Positions 26,909-39,429 of a stretch of DNA of 64,000 bases are shown piece by piece. Source of the DNA: Gracilariopsis chorda (taxonomy: Eukaryota; Rhodophyta; Florideophyceae; Gracilariales; Gracilariaceae). The stretch is taken from NCBI GenBank assembly GCA_003194525.1, contig NBIV01000281.1, positions 1 to 64,000 on the forward strand, written 5' to 3'. The notes beneath the pieces were generated by a model. That model was given only the letters and a program-made list of their open reading frames with translations, did not search any database and had not been told where the DNA came from. The position numbers were made by a program, and so were the translations under genes. Every line of letters begins with the position of its first letter. Position 1 is the first letter of the stretch.

Positions 26909-28794
26909 GCTTGGGAGTTGTCAACAAACACCACAGGTGCGATGAAAGACCTACGGCACTTAAGTAGTACAAAAATGGCAACAACGACAACAATAACAAC
27001 AAAAACAACGACAACAACAACAACAACAAAACTTCAAATTCGGGCGCACTGACGGGAGAAACTACCTCCGCTACCCTACGGTGTCGGACCCTTGGCCCCC
27101 GAAGATGCTCCGGGTACAAGACGTCTTCTTCTGTCTTTCCTCTCCTACGTCTATGGAGAAGATGCGTCGCTCTCTACGAGGCTTCCAGAGGATGGTTAAT
27201 GACCCAAGATATGCCTTCACCAAGTATAACCCTTTCTGGCCTCTTGCAAGAACTTGCGCAACCTCGAAACTGAAGCTACTATGGCAACCCAAGTACGCTG
27301 ATAACGCGCAACCACTGAAGGTCACACGCGGCCTGATCCTAAGAAGGAGGTCAGCCTACGCCACGTCGCCTCCCCGCACAAACGCCCAAGAGTCAGATGC
27401 ACGGATCAAAAGCTCGTTATGGAATACCTTCGCAACAGCCCAAGAATCCCGACACGCAGTCAGGATCAAAACAAATAATTCAATCACCCGCACCAGCGCA
27501 GTACGACACGGCACCCCGTCCACAGATGCACCCGCTGAACTTACCAGGTCTTAACGACAGTCACCGTTATCTGTCCAAATGGACCGGTGGGAAGCCGCTC
27601 GACAGTACAACCGCTTTGGTTCAAGCCGCCAGGCTCACGTCCCCGGATACCTGGAATCACCCAAAGTAACTCGGATCAACCGCTCGTCGCACTGGACACC
27701 AGATGATGATTAAGAAACACGAAAAACAAACAACTGCTGAGCACACGATCACGGAGCGCAGACTTCGAAACTAGACCGACTCGACCTCACGGATACGACC
27801 CGACAAACGACTCGGGGATCCCAAAACACAAGATAGAGGGAGTGTCACACACAAAGTAGATAGCGATCGACAACACGGGCAACAACGGAGGCCCAACTCA
27901 ACAACGATAGGAAGTAAATGTCGAACCACTACCACCCCAACGCCCTCAGGGAGGAACGCAAACCAAAGAAGAATGACCAACACCGACCAACAATGGGATC
28001 AACACACCCGACGCAACGACGAAAGAGGCAACAACAGCGAAACGGATGAACAGCGGTGAGGGAGAGCGGCGACAGACGAACGATACGGATATGGATAGCG
28101 GCAGCGGTCAGCGGGGCTGGGCCCATAACCTGTTGAAAGTTGAAAGGAAGTTGAGGGGATGGAAGGGAAGTTCGCCAGCTCTAGCTTGGATTTACTTGGA
28201 GGTCCTTCAGACACATCTTATATACCACTCTAAACTCAAATTGCGCGGGAACACCAACTACAAGTAAAACCTAAACCACTAAGCAGGGACACTCAATACT
28301 ACCAATCATCATCTAACATGACATAGCCAGCTCAGCACAACCTCATTACATCAACGCACACCAACGCACCAATGTTCTGTAATAGTTACGTGCATACACA
28401 TGACCATGACAAGGCACAAATTCCCGACTACAAGACACGCCAGCACATGCCAACACATCACGGTAAGTCAACACGTCACGGTAAGTCGGCACGTAACCTG
28501 TGGTGTTAGTGCCATGTCATCATGTGGCAATGCACACAACACCCACGTCATCAATATACCCGTGCATGTGTAAACCTGTTGACAGTGCATGCGCACCTTA
28601 CCATTGTACCAACCACTGCTGTACCACTTGTACCAGGTGTCAATTACTTCACCAGTATCCCCTGCACACAACGTACACTGTGACCACTGTAGTAGCTGGA
28701 CACGTGGTTGTGTCCAACCGATCCAGTTATGCCATACCAATTGTACGCACCACGTTGCATATGTACATTTGCAGTAGCCAATCAGAAGCCAGTT

Positions 28795-29253
28795 TCACGT
28801 TGGGTTCGAGCACACGCGCATATGCGCTTTTGCAGAGGTGCCCTCTAAAACAGCACATGCTCCCCGGAACATTTGGTTTTCAGTGACAGCACAGGTACTA
28901 CTGCCAACATATCTCGCATCAAGTAGTTGAAGCATGTGACCAGGGTCATCATCCACATCCATGACTACACGCAGTGGGGCATCACCAAGTGCACAAATGA
29001 TGATTGCACATGCCTTTTCGCGCTTTGCGAGTATACAGGAGGGTGTCTGGGTCGCACTAGAAATAGACGCTTCTGTCATTGTGGCACTAGATGACTCCTC
29101 CGAACTGGACATAACCACATTCCAGACACCTTTAGTTCGACACGCGGCACGTAGACGGTGTCGCCATAGGGTGTAATCTTCACCTCGCTTACCATGGAAG
29201 CGTGGGATCTTCACACCAGAGGTGGTTTCTGACTCAACTTCGGAGTTAGACAT
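28795..29253 (-). pseudogene. gag A fragment, copy 8 (right subgroup)
   Basis: Open frame of 152 residues. Right-group variants as in copy 7 plus a private Asp-to-Asn change at residue 3. Confidence 0.85.
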
Positions 29254-30850
29254 TGTTCCGGAAGGAGATCAACGACCAAAAAATGAAACCAAATGAAATG
29301 AAAATGAAGCAGAGTGAGGGACTCGATGCTTAGAAAGTTGACCAGAAGCTAATATGGATGCCTGATCGCGATACAGCTATTGACTTGTAGCTGATGTCAC
29401 ACTACGAGGAGGGAACTGGAGCGGAGTATCTCAAAACTCAACAGCGAGGGCGCCAGCGGAGACCGTGTAACCAAGTGTCAACGCTCGTCCAGACGGCTCT
29501 GGTACGCGAATCACAGGCGGAGGTCGGGTCCCCTACGCCCGGAGTATAGTTACGAGTAGCTCTGAAGCAAACTCGGAAATGAAAATAACTTCGTAAAGGC
29601 CGGCGCACTGACGGGAGAAACTACCTCCGCTACCCTAAGGGTTGAACCCCTGGACCCTGGTAACTCTCTCCAGGTGAGGTACGAAATTCTTCTTGACCTA
29701 CCCTGTTCTGCGCACTTCAGAACGAGGGGCTTTACAATCCGTACGTGTCGTGCCAGGGAGGTTAGTAGCTGTCGCAATAAGCGTTCACCAGTTAACCCCT
29801 GCTAGACACTTCCAGAAAAATAGCGCTGTCTTCCTTGTGCGCTGAAGCAGTGGAGCCAGGATCGGAACAGGCGCAGGTCGGCTTACCAGAGAAGGTGTCT
29901 CTGAACGCTTTGCCTACTTTCACCACAGCACCAAATACTTCCACAAGACTCGCAAAGATGATCTGCCCAAGACGATGAATCGAACGAAAGAAAGTCAAAA
30001 GAGCGCCACGTCTGCAAAATATCGACGCTCTGGGCCCATAACCTGATGATGTAAACGATAGTTGGGCTTCGGCGGAAATGAAAAAGGAAAGAAAGAAAGA
30101 AAATAAAGAGTGAAGGTTGCCAGGCTTGGGGCCGAGTTTACTTGGTGCTGCGACTTCAGAGTCTTATATAGCACATCTACTTCGCACTTCCACTACAAGA
30201 AAACCCTACAGCACTAACTGGGGACACCCAATACTACCAATCATAATCAAACATAACACAATAAGGGTTGCACAAACTGATTACAGCTTAGTACAACCAG
30301 GCATAACAACATTACAACACATTGCAACCACGCGCACCAAGTGAACCAAGCAGCCAACAACGCACAATAAGTGAACCGGACATGGCAACAATGTGCCAGC
30401 ATGCTGCAGCACTGTATACAAACTTCCTCGCATCATCATGACAATGACAAAGCACAAATACACATGCCACCGCATCCATGTACATACCCTAGGTGTGTTG
30501 CGTGCATGGCACGTGCTTACTTGCACAAGCACACACATGACACACTTCCATATACCTGTAAACCACATGTAGCCACACATATTCTTCAGTACCATGCCCA
30601 TTCACCTTATGCCAAGTGGCCAGTTCCGTGCCCAGGACCCATAGAATGCATAACACTTGTAACCAATACGTTGCATATGAGTATTTGCAGTAGCCAATCA
30701 TATGCCCGTTTCATGTTGGGTTTGAGAACACACGCATATGCGCTTTTGCAGAGCAGGTCCCAAGAACAGCCCTCAGTTATATCAAACTTTGGTTCCAAGT
30801 GTTGCTTTACGATGTCCCAGGACTACTAGGCACTCGATTATGTACTAACA

Positions 30851-30967
30851 TCAACAAAGATGGTCATAGAGGTCCTTGAGTGCAAGCAGCAACTCAACCT
30901 TTTGCTTCCATACATAGAAGTTATCCTCGCCCAACTTTTCAATCTTGATGCCACCGAATGAATCCAT
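30851..30967 (-). pseudogene. gag B start fragment, copy 8
   Basis: Open 38-residue frame, FYVW variant as in copy 7. Confidence 0.72.
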
Positions 30968-32853
30968 GCTTGGGAGTTGTCAACAAACACCACAGGTGCG
31001 ATGAAAGACCTACGGCACTTAAGTAGTACAAAAATGGCAACAACGACAACAATAACAACAAAAACAACGACAACAACAACAACAACAAAACTTCAAATTC
31101 GGGCGCACTGACGGGAGAAACTACCTCCGCTACCCTACGGTGTCGGACCCTTGGCCCCCGAAGATGCTCCGGGTACAAGACGTCTTCTTCTGTCTTTCCT
31201 CTCCTACGTCTATGGAGAAGATGCGTCGCTCTCTACGAGGCTTCCAGAGGATGGTTAATGACCCAAGATATGCCTTCACCAAGTATAACCCTTTCTGGCC
31301 TCTTGCAAGAACTTGCGCAACCTCGAAACTGAAGCTACTATGGCAACCCAAGTACGCTGATAACGCGCAACCACTGAAGGTCACACGCGGCCTGATCCTA
31401 AGAAGGAGGTCAGCCTACGCCACGTCGCCTCCCCGCACAAACGCCCAAGAGTCAGATGCACGGATCAAAAGCTCGTTATGGAATACCTTCGCAACAGCCC
31501 AAGAATCCCGACACGCAGTCAGGATCAAAACAAATAATTCAATCACCCGCACCAGCGCAGTACGACACTGCACCCCGTCCACAGATGCACCCGCTGAACT
31601 TACCAGGTCTTAACGACAGTCACCGTTATCTGTCCAAATGGACCGGTGGGAAGCCGCTCGACAGTACAACCGCTTTGGTTCAAGCCGCCAGGCTCACGTC
31701 CCCGGATACCTGGAATCACCCAAAGTAACTCGGATCAACCGCTCGTCGCACTGGACACCAGATGATGATTAAGAAACACGAAAAACAAACAACTGCTGAG
31801 CACACGATCACGGAGCGCAGACTTCGAAACTAGACCGACTCGACCTCACGGATACGACCCGACAAACGACTCGGGGATCCCAAAACACAAGATAGAGGGA
31901 GTGTCACACACAAAGTAGATAGCGATCGACTACACGGGCAACAACGGAGGCCCAACTCAACAACGATAGGAAGTAAATGTCGAACCACTACCACCCCAAC
32001 GCCCTCAGGGAGGAACGCAAACCAAAGAAGAATGACCAACACCGACCAACAATGGGATCAACACACCCGACGCAACGACGAAAGAGGCAACAACAGCGAA
32101 ACGGATGAACAGCGGTGAGGGAGAGCGGCGACAGACGAACGATACGGATATGGATAGCGGCAGCGGTCAGCGGGGCTGGGCCCATAACCTGTTGAAAGTT
32201 GAAAGGAAGTTGAGGGGATGGAAGGGAAGTTCGCCAGCTCTAGCTTGGATTTACTTGGAGGTCCTTCAGACACATCTTATATACCACTCTAAACTCAAAT
32301 TGCGCGGGAACACCAACTACAAGTAAAACCTAAACCACTAAGCAGGGACACTCAATACTACCAATCATCATCTAACATGACATAGCCAGCTCAGCACAAC
32401 CTCATTACATCAACGCACACCAACGCACCAATGTTCTGTAATAGTTACGTGCATACACATGACCATGACAAGGCACAAATTCCCGACTACAAGACACGCC
32501 AGCACATGCCAACACATCACGGTAAGTCAACACGTCACGGTAAGTCGGCACGTAACCTGTGGTGTTAGTGCCATGTCATCATGTGGCAATGCACACAACA
32601 CCCACGTCATCAATATACCCGTGCATGTGTAAACCTGTTGACAGTGCATGCGCACCTTACCATTGTACCAACCACTGCTGTACCACTTGTACCAGGTGTC
32701 AATTACTTCACCAGTATCCCCTGCACACAACGTACACTGTGACCACTGTAGTAGCTGGACACGTGGTTGTGTCCAACCGATCCAGTTATGCCATACCAAT
32801 TGTACGCACCACGTTGCATATGTACATTTGCAGTAGCCAATCAGAAGCCAGTT

Positions 32854-33312
32854 TCACGTTGGGTTCGAGCACACGCGCATATGCGCTTTTGCAGAGGTGC
32901 CCTCTAAAACAGCACATGCTCCCCGGAACATTTGGTTTTCAGTGACAGCACAGGTACTACTGCCAACATATCTCGCATCAAGTAGTTGAAGCATGTGACC
33001 AGGGTCATCATCCACATCCATGACTACACGCAGTGGGGCATCACCAAGTGCACAAATGATGATTGCACATGCCTTTTCGCGCTTTGCGAGTATACAGGAG
33101 GGTGTCTGGGTCGCACTAGAAATAGACGCTTCTGTCATTGTGGCACTAGATGACTCCTCCGAACTGGACATAACCACATTCCAGACACCTTTAGTTCGAC
33201 ACGCGGCACGTAGACGGTGTCGCCATAGGGTGTAATCTTCACCTCGCTTACCATGGAAGCGTGGGATCTTCACACCAGAGGTGGTTTCTGACTCAACTTC
33301 GGAGTCAGACAT
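32854..33312 (-). pseudogene. gag A fragment, copy 9 (right subgroup)
   Basis: Open frame of 152 residues, right-group variants. This is the last gag A before the array ends; it is almost identical to copies 7 and 8. Confidence 0.85.
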
Positions 33313-34913
33313 TGTTCCGGAAGGAGATCAACGACCAAAAAATGAAACCAAATGAAATGAAAATGAAGCAGAGTGAGGGACTCGATGCTTAGAAAGTTGA
33401 CCAGAAGCTAATATGGATGCCTGATCGCGATACAGCTATTGACTTGTAGCTGATGTCACACTACGAGGAGGGAACTGGAGCGGAGTATCTCAAAACTCAA
33501 CAGCGAGGGCGCCAGCGGAGACCGTGTAACCAAGTGTCAACGCTCGTCCAGACGGCTCTGGTACGCGAATCACAGGCGGAGGTCGGGTCCCCTACGCCCG
33601 GAGTATAGTTACGAGTAGCTCTGAAGCAAACTCGGAAATGAAAATAACTTCGTAAAGGCCGGCGCACTGACGGGAGAAACTACCTCCGCTACCCTAAGGG
33701 TTGAACCCCTGGACCCTGGTAACTCTCTCCAGGTGAGGTACGAAATTCTTCTTGACCTACCCTGTTCTGCGCACTTCAGAACGAGGGGCTTTACAATCCG
33801 TACGTGTCGTGCCAGGGAGGTTAGTAGCTGTCGCAATAAGCGTTCACCAGTTAACCCCTGCTAGACACTTCCAGAAAAATAGCGCTGTCTTCCTTGTGCG
33901 CTGAAGCAGTGGAGCCAGGATCGGAACAGGCGCAGGTCGGCTTACCAGAGAAGGTGTCTCTGAACGCTTTGCCTACTTTCACCACAGCACCAAATACTTC
34001 CACAAGACTCGCAAAGATGATCTGCCCAAGACGATGAATCGAACGAAAGAAAGTCAAAAGAGCGCCACGTCTGCAAAATATCGACGCTCTGGGCCCATAA
34101 CCTGATGATGTAAACGATAGTTGGGCTTCGGCGGAAATGAAAAAGGAAAGAAAGAAAGAAAATAAAGAGTGAAGGTTGCCAGGCTTGGGGCCGAGTTTAC
34201 TTGGTGCTGCGACTTCAGAGTCTTATATAGCACATCTACTTCGCACTTCCACTACAAGAAAACCCTACAGCACTAACTGGGGACACCCAATACTACCAAT
34301 CATAATCAAACATAACACAATAAGGGTTGCACAAACTGATTACAGCTTAGTACAACCAGGCATAACAACATTACAACACATTGCAACCACGCACACCAAG
34401 TGAACCAAGCAGCCAACAACGCACAATAAGTGAACCGGACATGGCAACAATGTGCCAGCATGCTGCAGCACTGTATACAAACTTCCTCGCATCATCATGA
34501 CAATGACAAAGCACAAATACACATGCCACCGCATCCATGTACATACCCTAGGTGTGTTGCGTGCATGGCACGTGCTTACTTGCACAAGCGCACACATGAC
34601 ACACTTCCATTTACCTGTAAACCACATGTAGCCACCCACACATATTCTTCAGTACCATGCCCATTCACCTTATGCCAAGTGGCCAGTTCCGTGCCCAGGA
34701 CCCATAGAATGCATAACACTTGTAACCAATACGTTGCATATGAGTATTTGCAGTACCCAATCATATGCCCGTTTCACGTTGGGTTTGAGAACACACGCAT
34801 ATGCGCTTTTGCAGAGCAGGTCCCAAGAACAGCCCTCAGTTATATCAAAATTTGGTTCCAAGTGTTGCTTTACGATGTCCCAGGACTACCAGGCACTCGA
34901 CTATGTACTAACA

Positions 34914-35030
34914 TCAACAAAGATGGTCATCGAGGTCCTTGAGTGCAAGCAGCAACTCAACCTTTTGCTTCCATACATGGAAGTTATCCTCGCCCAACTT
35001 TTCAATCTTGATGCCACCGAATGAATCCAT
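34914..35030 (-). pseudogene. gag B start fragment, copy 9 (edge copy)
   Basis: Open 38-residue frame. Only 33 bp upstream of its ATG the array is cut at 35,063, so this copy has no leader, no PBS and no LTR X. Confidence 0.75.
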
Positions 35031-35063
35031 GCTTGGGAGTTGTCAACAAACAGCACAGGTGCG

Positions 35064-38000
35064 ACCAGTTTGCCTCTCTGTTCTCGCAGCTGGACCGCAT
35101 GGGCAAGGATGCCGCTATACCAGCATCTTACAATGCACCCATGCTTTTGGCATCTATTGACCTCAGCTGCTCATTGGAGTCAACTGTAGCAGCACTTAGG
35201 ACCAAGGAGATTTCAGAACTCACATGGGACTACGTGGCAACAACCCTGATTGATGAATACAATGCCCGCCAAATGGGTTTAGTCAGTTCTGGCAGAGGTT
35301 GCAGTCGCAAGAAAAACAGGAACAGGGGTGGTGCCCATATAAGTGGACACAGCAAATCATCAAATGGTAACGAAAATGATGGTAATGCATCAGATTCAAC
35401 AACAGTTAATGACTCCACTGGTCGCACATATGCTGCTGGAAGCCAAGAAGGGTACCATTGCACCTTCTGTGAGCGCCATGGGCACACTCAAGAACGCTGT
35501 CACATGAATCCAGATAAACCTGACACCCACTGGCCACAAGCGATCTTGTATCAGCTGAAGCTCAATTCAGTCGAAAAGCCCAAGCGATCCGGAAAGTCAT
35601 CACGATAGGCTTCCAAGGTTGAGATTGCTGGAGTTGCAAGTGAGAAGTCATCAGTGGTACCGCCAGTTATTGATTGCATCGACACATTTGCAGACAGTGG
35701 TGCTACCTCTCATTTCTTCTGTTCTGTATCTGATTATTTTCGAAACACACTAATTGACATACCAGATAAGACAATTGAACTAGCGGACAACACCACTGTC
35801 ACTGCCACCCAACAAGGAGATGTCATACTACCCTTCTTTGATGTGAACCTCAGGTAGTATGAAGTACTGCGTGTTCCGAATCATGGATATAACTTAGTGT
35901 CTGTGGGTTGTTTAGCTGACAAGGTTATCCAATCACTGTTTAGTGATAAGGAAGTACACCTACAACATGAAGATGGGTTTGAGGTTGGACATGGGTCTCG
36001 TCATCATCGCTCCGGTTTATACACCTTGCCTAACCCAATTGCCCATACGGACATATCCAAAATATTTTCTGCTGCGGACGACCGCACAAGATCATTCTGG
36101 CATCGCCGATTGGCACATATGAATGAGCATGACCTTCAACAGGTTCACGACCATGTCGACGGAGTCCCAAAGATCAAGTGCACGGAGGAGGTATGTCGGT
36201 CATTTCGCCTTGGCAAGGCACATAAGCAGCCATTTGTGGGCAAGTTTAAACGAGCCAAGCACGTTGGGAACATTGTCCACTCAGACATTATGGGTCCGTT
36301 AGTGCCATCATTCCCATACCGATTCCCCTATGCATCTGGATTTGTGGATGATCACTCGCGATACGCAGTACTTGGGCTCATGATGCAAAGGTGTGAGATC
36401 GGTGAAGTGTTCCTGGGTGTGAGGCAGAAGCTCAAACAGCTTGGAGGTGACCATGTGCTCATTCGAAAACTGCACTCTGACAACGCAGAAGAGTACATTG
36501 CCTTGCAAAAGAATCCCAAGATTGGTCTCCAGGAGGTATCTGTTTCTCCACCATATACCCCGGAACATAACGCTATTGCAGAGCGAATCAATCGAGCTAT
36601 GGTTGAAGCTGCCCGAGCCTTGCTCATTGAAGCCAATCTTCCACAATGTTTGTGGTCGTACGCACTAAAAAATTTGATTTATTTTCGCAATAAAGTGCCA
36701 CACTCCACGACTGGCGTGACTCCGTATGTCCTACTGCATGAAAGTAGGCCTTCTTTGACGTATGTCAGAGTATTCGGATTTGCCACCTACGTATTATAAA
36801 TGAGTCCGGGCACCAAGTTCGGGTCTTGTGCACTTGAGGGAGTGTACTTGCAGACTCTTGAGCATGGTGTTTACGAGGTTCTAGTTAGTGATGACGACCA
36901 TATTCCTCGACTAGTACGGTCACGTCATGTCACCTTTGATGAGTCTAAGATCCCTGGGGCACCATATCTTAGCAACTATATGGATGACGAGAGTACATAA
37001 GAGTATACATATAGGTCTGAGGATGATATGGATGCCATCAGCTCGGATGAGTTCTCTTTTGACGATGTTGAGGACGTCATATCAACCTCAGATAATGGTA
37101 CCAGAGACCACCCTGAGGCAGCTACAGACATGATGGTTGACCCTGCAACATCAAACACTGATGATGCCAAGCACAGTTCTAGTGATGAAGAGGGGTCAAA
37201 TGGCGACGAAGGTGACATTGAACAAGTAAATGATGACTCTGAGTCACAGTGACGCTATCCTCGTCGCACCAGGCGTGCACCACAACGCTAGTGGCATATG
37301 GCTGGCACAGCCAGATCTGAGGTTGAGGTTACCACGAGTGATGATCTCTCACTCAAAGAAGCACTGTCTGCAACCCCAACTGAAAGAGGGAAATGGCTGC
37401 ATGCTATTGATGACGAGTGGAAATCTTTAGAAGACTAGGCTACATGGGTTGTGGGTGACTCACCAAAGTCCCAGCCACTACCAAAGCATGTCATACTGAA
37501 TGTGAAACGTGACGCCGACGCCTCCCTCCGTTGACCGAATTTGAGCTCGAATAGTGGCTGGAAGCAACCACCAGACATATGGTGAGGACTACTTAAGGAG
37601 GTATGCACCAGTTGTTTCGTTAAATTTGGTTCGCATGTTCTTGTAACTGATGTTGTTCTTGCAGATGTATGTTGCCCAGGTTGACATAAAGACAGGACTC
37701 CTTAATGGTGACCTCAAGGAAGACGTGTGGGTCATGTCACCGCGTGGCATTCGTGGTCTCAAATAACAATGATACAAACTGCTAAAGGCCATATACGGGC
37801 TTTAACAGGCCCATCTGGCATGGCATACAAAGTTCAGCACAGACATTAAAGGCATAGGTATTGAAGAATTACCCAGTGCACTATGTGTTTTCAGGCGCAA
37901 ATTACTCGCTAACACTTATGCATACATCCTGGTATACGTGGATGACCTTCTCATATTTACGCCTAGTGCCGAACATCGTTCTCAGATATTGGAGGAGCTC

Positions 38001-38852
38001 AAGTTGTTGTATGACCTACGCGTTGAGACTCGTGTCAGAATGTATCTTGGTGTTGAGTTAACCTGGAACATGAACTCTAATGGCCAACTGCTAGGTGTGA
38101 AACTTGCACAGCCGTTGTATGTCATTGCCATGTTATGGCGGTTTGCACTTGAGCATAGCAAGCCTTCACGGAGCCCAATGGTGGAATCCTGTTTTTCTTA
38201 ACTTAATGTGGAGGAGGACAAGTCCCCATTTGAAGTCCAGTTGTATCAGCAGATGATCGGGTCTCTGCTGTACCTAGCATTACGCACCCGTTTGGACATA
38301 TTGGTACCTGTAATTATCTTTGCACACTTCCAGAAAGCACCAACTCGGTATTATCATCGTGCGTTGAAGTGCGTGCTAAGGTATTTACGTGGCACTACTG
38401 ACCATGGACTTGTTTATCACTCTGGGAACCTCCTACTGAATGGTTATGCATACTCTGACTACGCAGTTGATACCACTGATCCGAAGTCTTTGTCTGGCTT
38501 TCTGATCCAACTTGGGTCATGTGTTTGTTTCTACAGCGCCCGTAAGCAGGCGTCGGTGGCATTGTCCACAAGCGAGTCTGAGTACCACGCATCAGTCATG
38601 GCAATTCAAGAGGTAATGTGGATATCTCGAGTACTTGGAGAATGTAGATTATTGGTTAATGATAGTACACCACTACTTTCAGACAACTAAAGTGCGATTG
38701 AGTGTGTTGAAGTCTGGAAGTGGTCGATTGACTGGCCATCGCCCCAAGAAGGACTCAGCTTGGTCCAAAACCAAACCTTCAGGGAACGAGGGGCACTTTT
38801 GGAGCCCCTCGCTCCAAAAGCGCATATGCGCCTCTGCTCAAATCCAACGTGA
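35064..38852 (+). pseudogene. Copia gag-pol remnant (Gag zinc knuckle, PR, IN, RT, RNase H)
   Basis: In one frame from 35,064 to about 37,534: Gag C-half (FASLFSQLDRMGKDAAIP), a CX2CX4HX4C knuckle (CTFCERHGHTQERC) near 35,460, protease DSGATSHF near 35,693, integrase with HSDIMGP, LHSDNAEEY and AIAER (the D,D,E residues), and a chromodomain-like acidic linker. After one frameshift near 37,535-37,550 the frame continues to 38,852 with RT (VDIKTGLLNGDL, YVDDLLI near 37,932) and RNase H (YSDYAVD, ALSTSESEYHA). Premature stops in frame: 35606, 35855, 36797, 36998, 37250, 37289, 37436, 37532, 37644, 37764, 37770, 37803, 38199, 38688. The integrase zinc motif has lost one Cys (VCRSF). It cannot make Pol. 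Confidence 0.9.
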
Positions 38853-39404
38853 ATCGTCAGTGTTATTGGCTACTGCACAACGCTATACGCATTGTATACC
38901 GTGCAAGTATTATGGAGTGTATGGTACTGCATCGCGGATATGCACAAGTGGAGCGATGTGGTTGGTCCAGGTGTGTGCGCAGTATACGGTGTAGTGCAAT
39001 GCCGAAGATGCCAATAGGAGCTGTATTGGGCGATGTGGGACAATGTGCGTTTGTGGGCTGCACTGAGGGGTTGGAGTGCCGGGGTGGAAATTGTTGATGT
39101 TTTAGAGCTGGTACCAGATCAAGGGACTGGAAATGGATTTGCTGCATTGATTGATTGATTTATTTGAAATTGTGACACTCTGTATTGCGCTCGCTTTTCG
39201 TGTACACCTGCACACACGAAGAAAGTGTAGCGTAATGGTGCAACCGCCGCTGTCGCTTGCTGCAACGACGGTGAAGTGTGTGCGGTAGGGTATATGTAGG
39301 TTGGCTTTGCCCGCTCTCGAATAAACTGGTCGACTAAGGCTGACAACCTTCCTTGTTTTTCTTTCTTGTTTCTCCTTCCTCCATTTTCTTCCTATTTGTT
39401 TTCA
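38794..39404 (+). repeat. 3' LTR of the plus-strand Copia element
   Basis: Begins after a purine-rich AACGAGGGGCA, has the shared start block with CGCATATGCG and GGCTACTGCA, a TATATG-type box near 39,289, AATAAA at 39,320 and a pyrimidine-rich end closing in TTTTCA. Boundaries are by similarity to LTR X/Y and by the terminal CA; no second LTR is present to confirm them. Confidence 0.55.
38796..38830. other. hairpin plus palindrome at the LTR start
   Basis: CTTTTGGAG and CTCCAAAAG form a perfect 9-bp stem with a 7-nt loop, directly followed by the 10-bp palindrome CGCATATGCG. The palindrome and its flank recur at the same place in LTR X (12585) and LTR Y (14501) on the other strand. Confidence 0.7.
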
Positions 39405-39429
39405 TAACCCGCGTGCATTGCGTGACGCA

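Larger units (their letters stand above)
1..35063 (-). repeat. tandem array, ~4,058-bp unit, nearly nine copies, built from two truncated Copia modules
   Basis: Matching landmarks recur every 4,055-4,063 bp (4,043 bp once, copy 1 to 2). Minus-strand gag A fragments end at 403, 4446, 8504, 12563, 16622, 20680, 24735, 28795 and 32854. Minus-strand gag B starts lie at 2564, 6619, 10677, 14735, 18793, 22852, 26908, 30967 and 35030. Each unit reads, on the minus strand, LTR X - PBS - 1.2 kb leader - gag B fragment - LTR Y - PBS - 0.8 kb leader - gag A fragment. Copies are nearly identical; two subgroups exist (left copies up to about 21.8 kb, right copies after it). There is no integrase, RT or RNase H in the unit, so it is non-autonomous. 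The left end is cut by the window; the right end is a sharp break at about 35,063. Copies 1 and 2 carry extra single-base indels that may be sequencing or assembly errors. Confidence 0.93.
35064..39404 (+). mobile_element. Copia-type LTR retrotransposon remnant, 5' part missing
   Basis: Gag, protease, integrase, RT and RNase H follow in Copia order on the plus strand and end in an LTR that shares its start with LTR X and Y of the array. The 5' LTR, PBS and first half of gag are missing: the sequence begins in mid-gag at the array edge. The gag type fits gag A (which covers the missing N-terminal half), so this is probably an autonomous relative of the array modules, now dead. Confidence 0.88.

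Noticed and set aside
1-35063. rDNA or other structural-RNA repeat array, or CRISPR
   Set aside because: No rRNA or 5S core sequence is visible, the period is 4 kb with retroelement parts inside, and the genome is eukaryotic.
35606-38690. Programmed readthrough or a variant genetic code in the Copia gag-pol
   Set aside because: Host genes here end in TAA, TAG and TGA alike, and the many stops fall inside catalytic domains, so mutation is the simpler reading.
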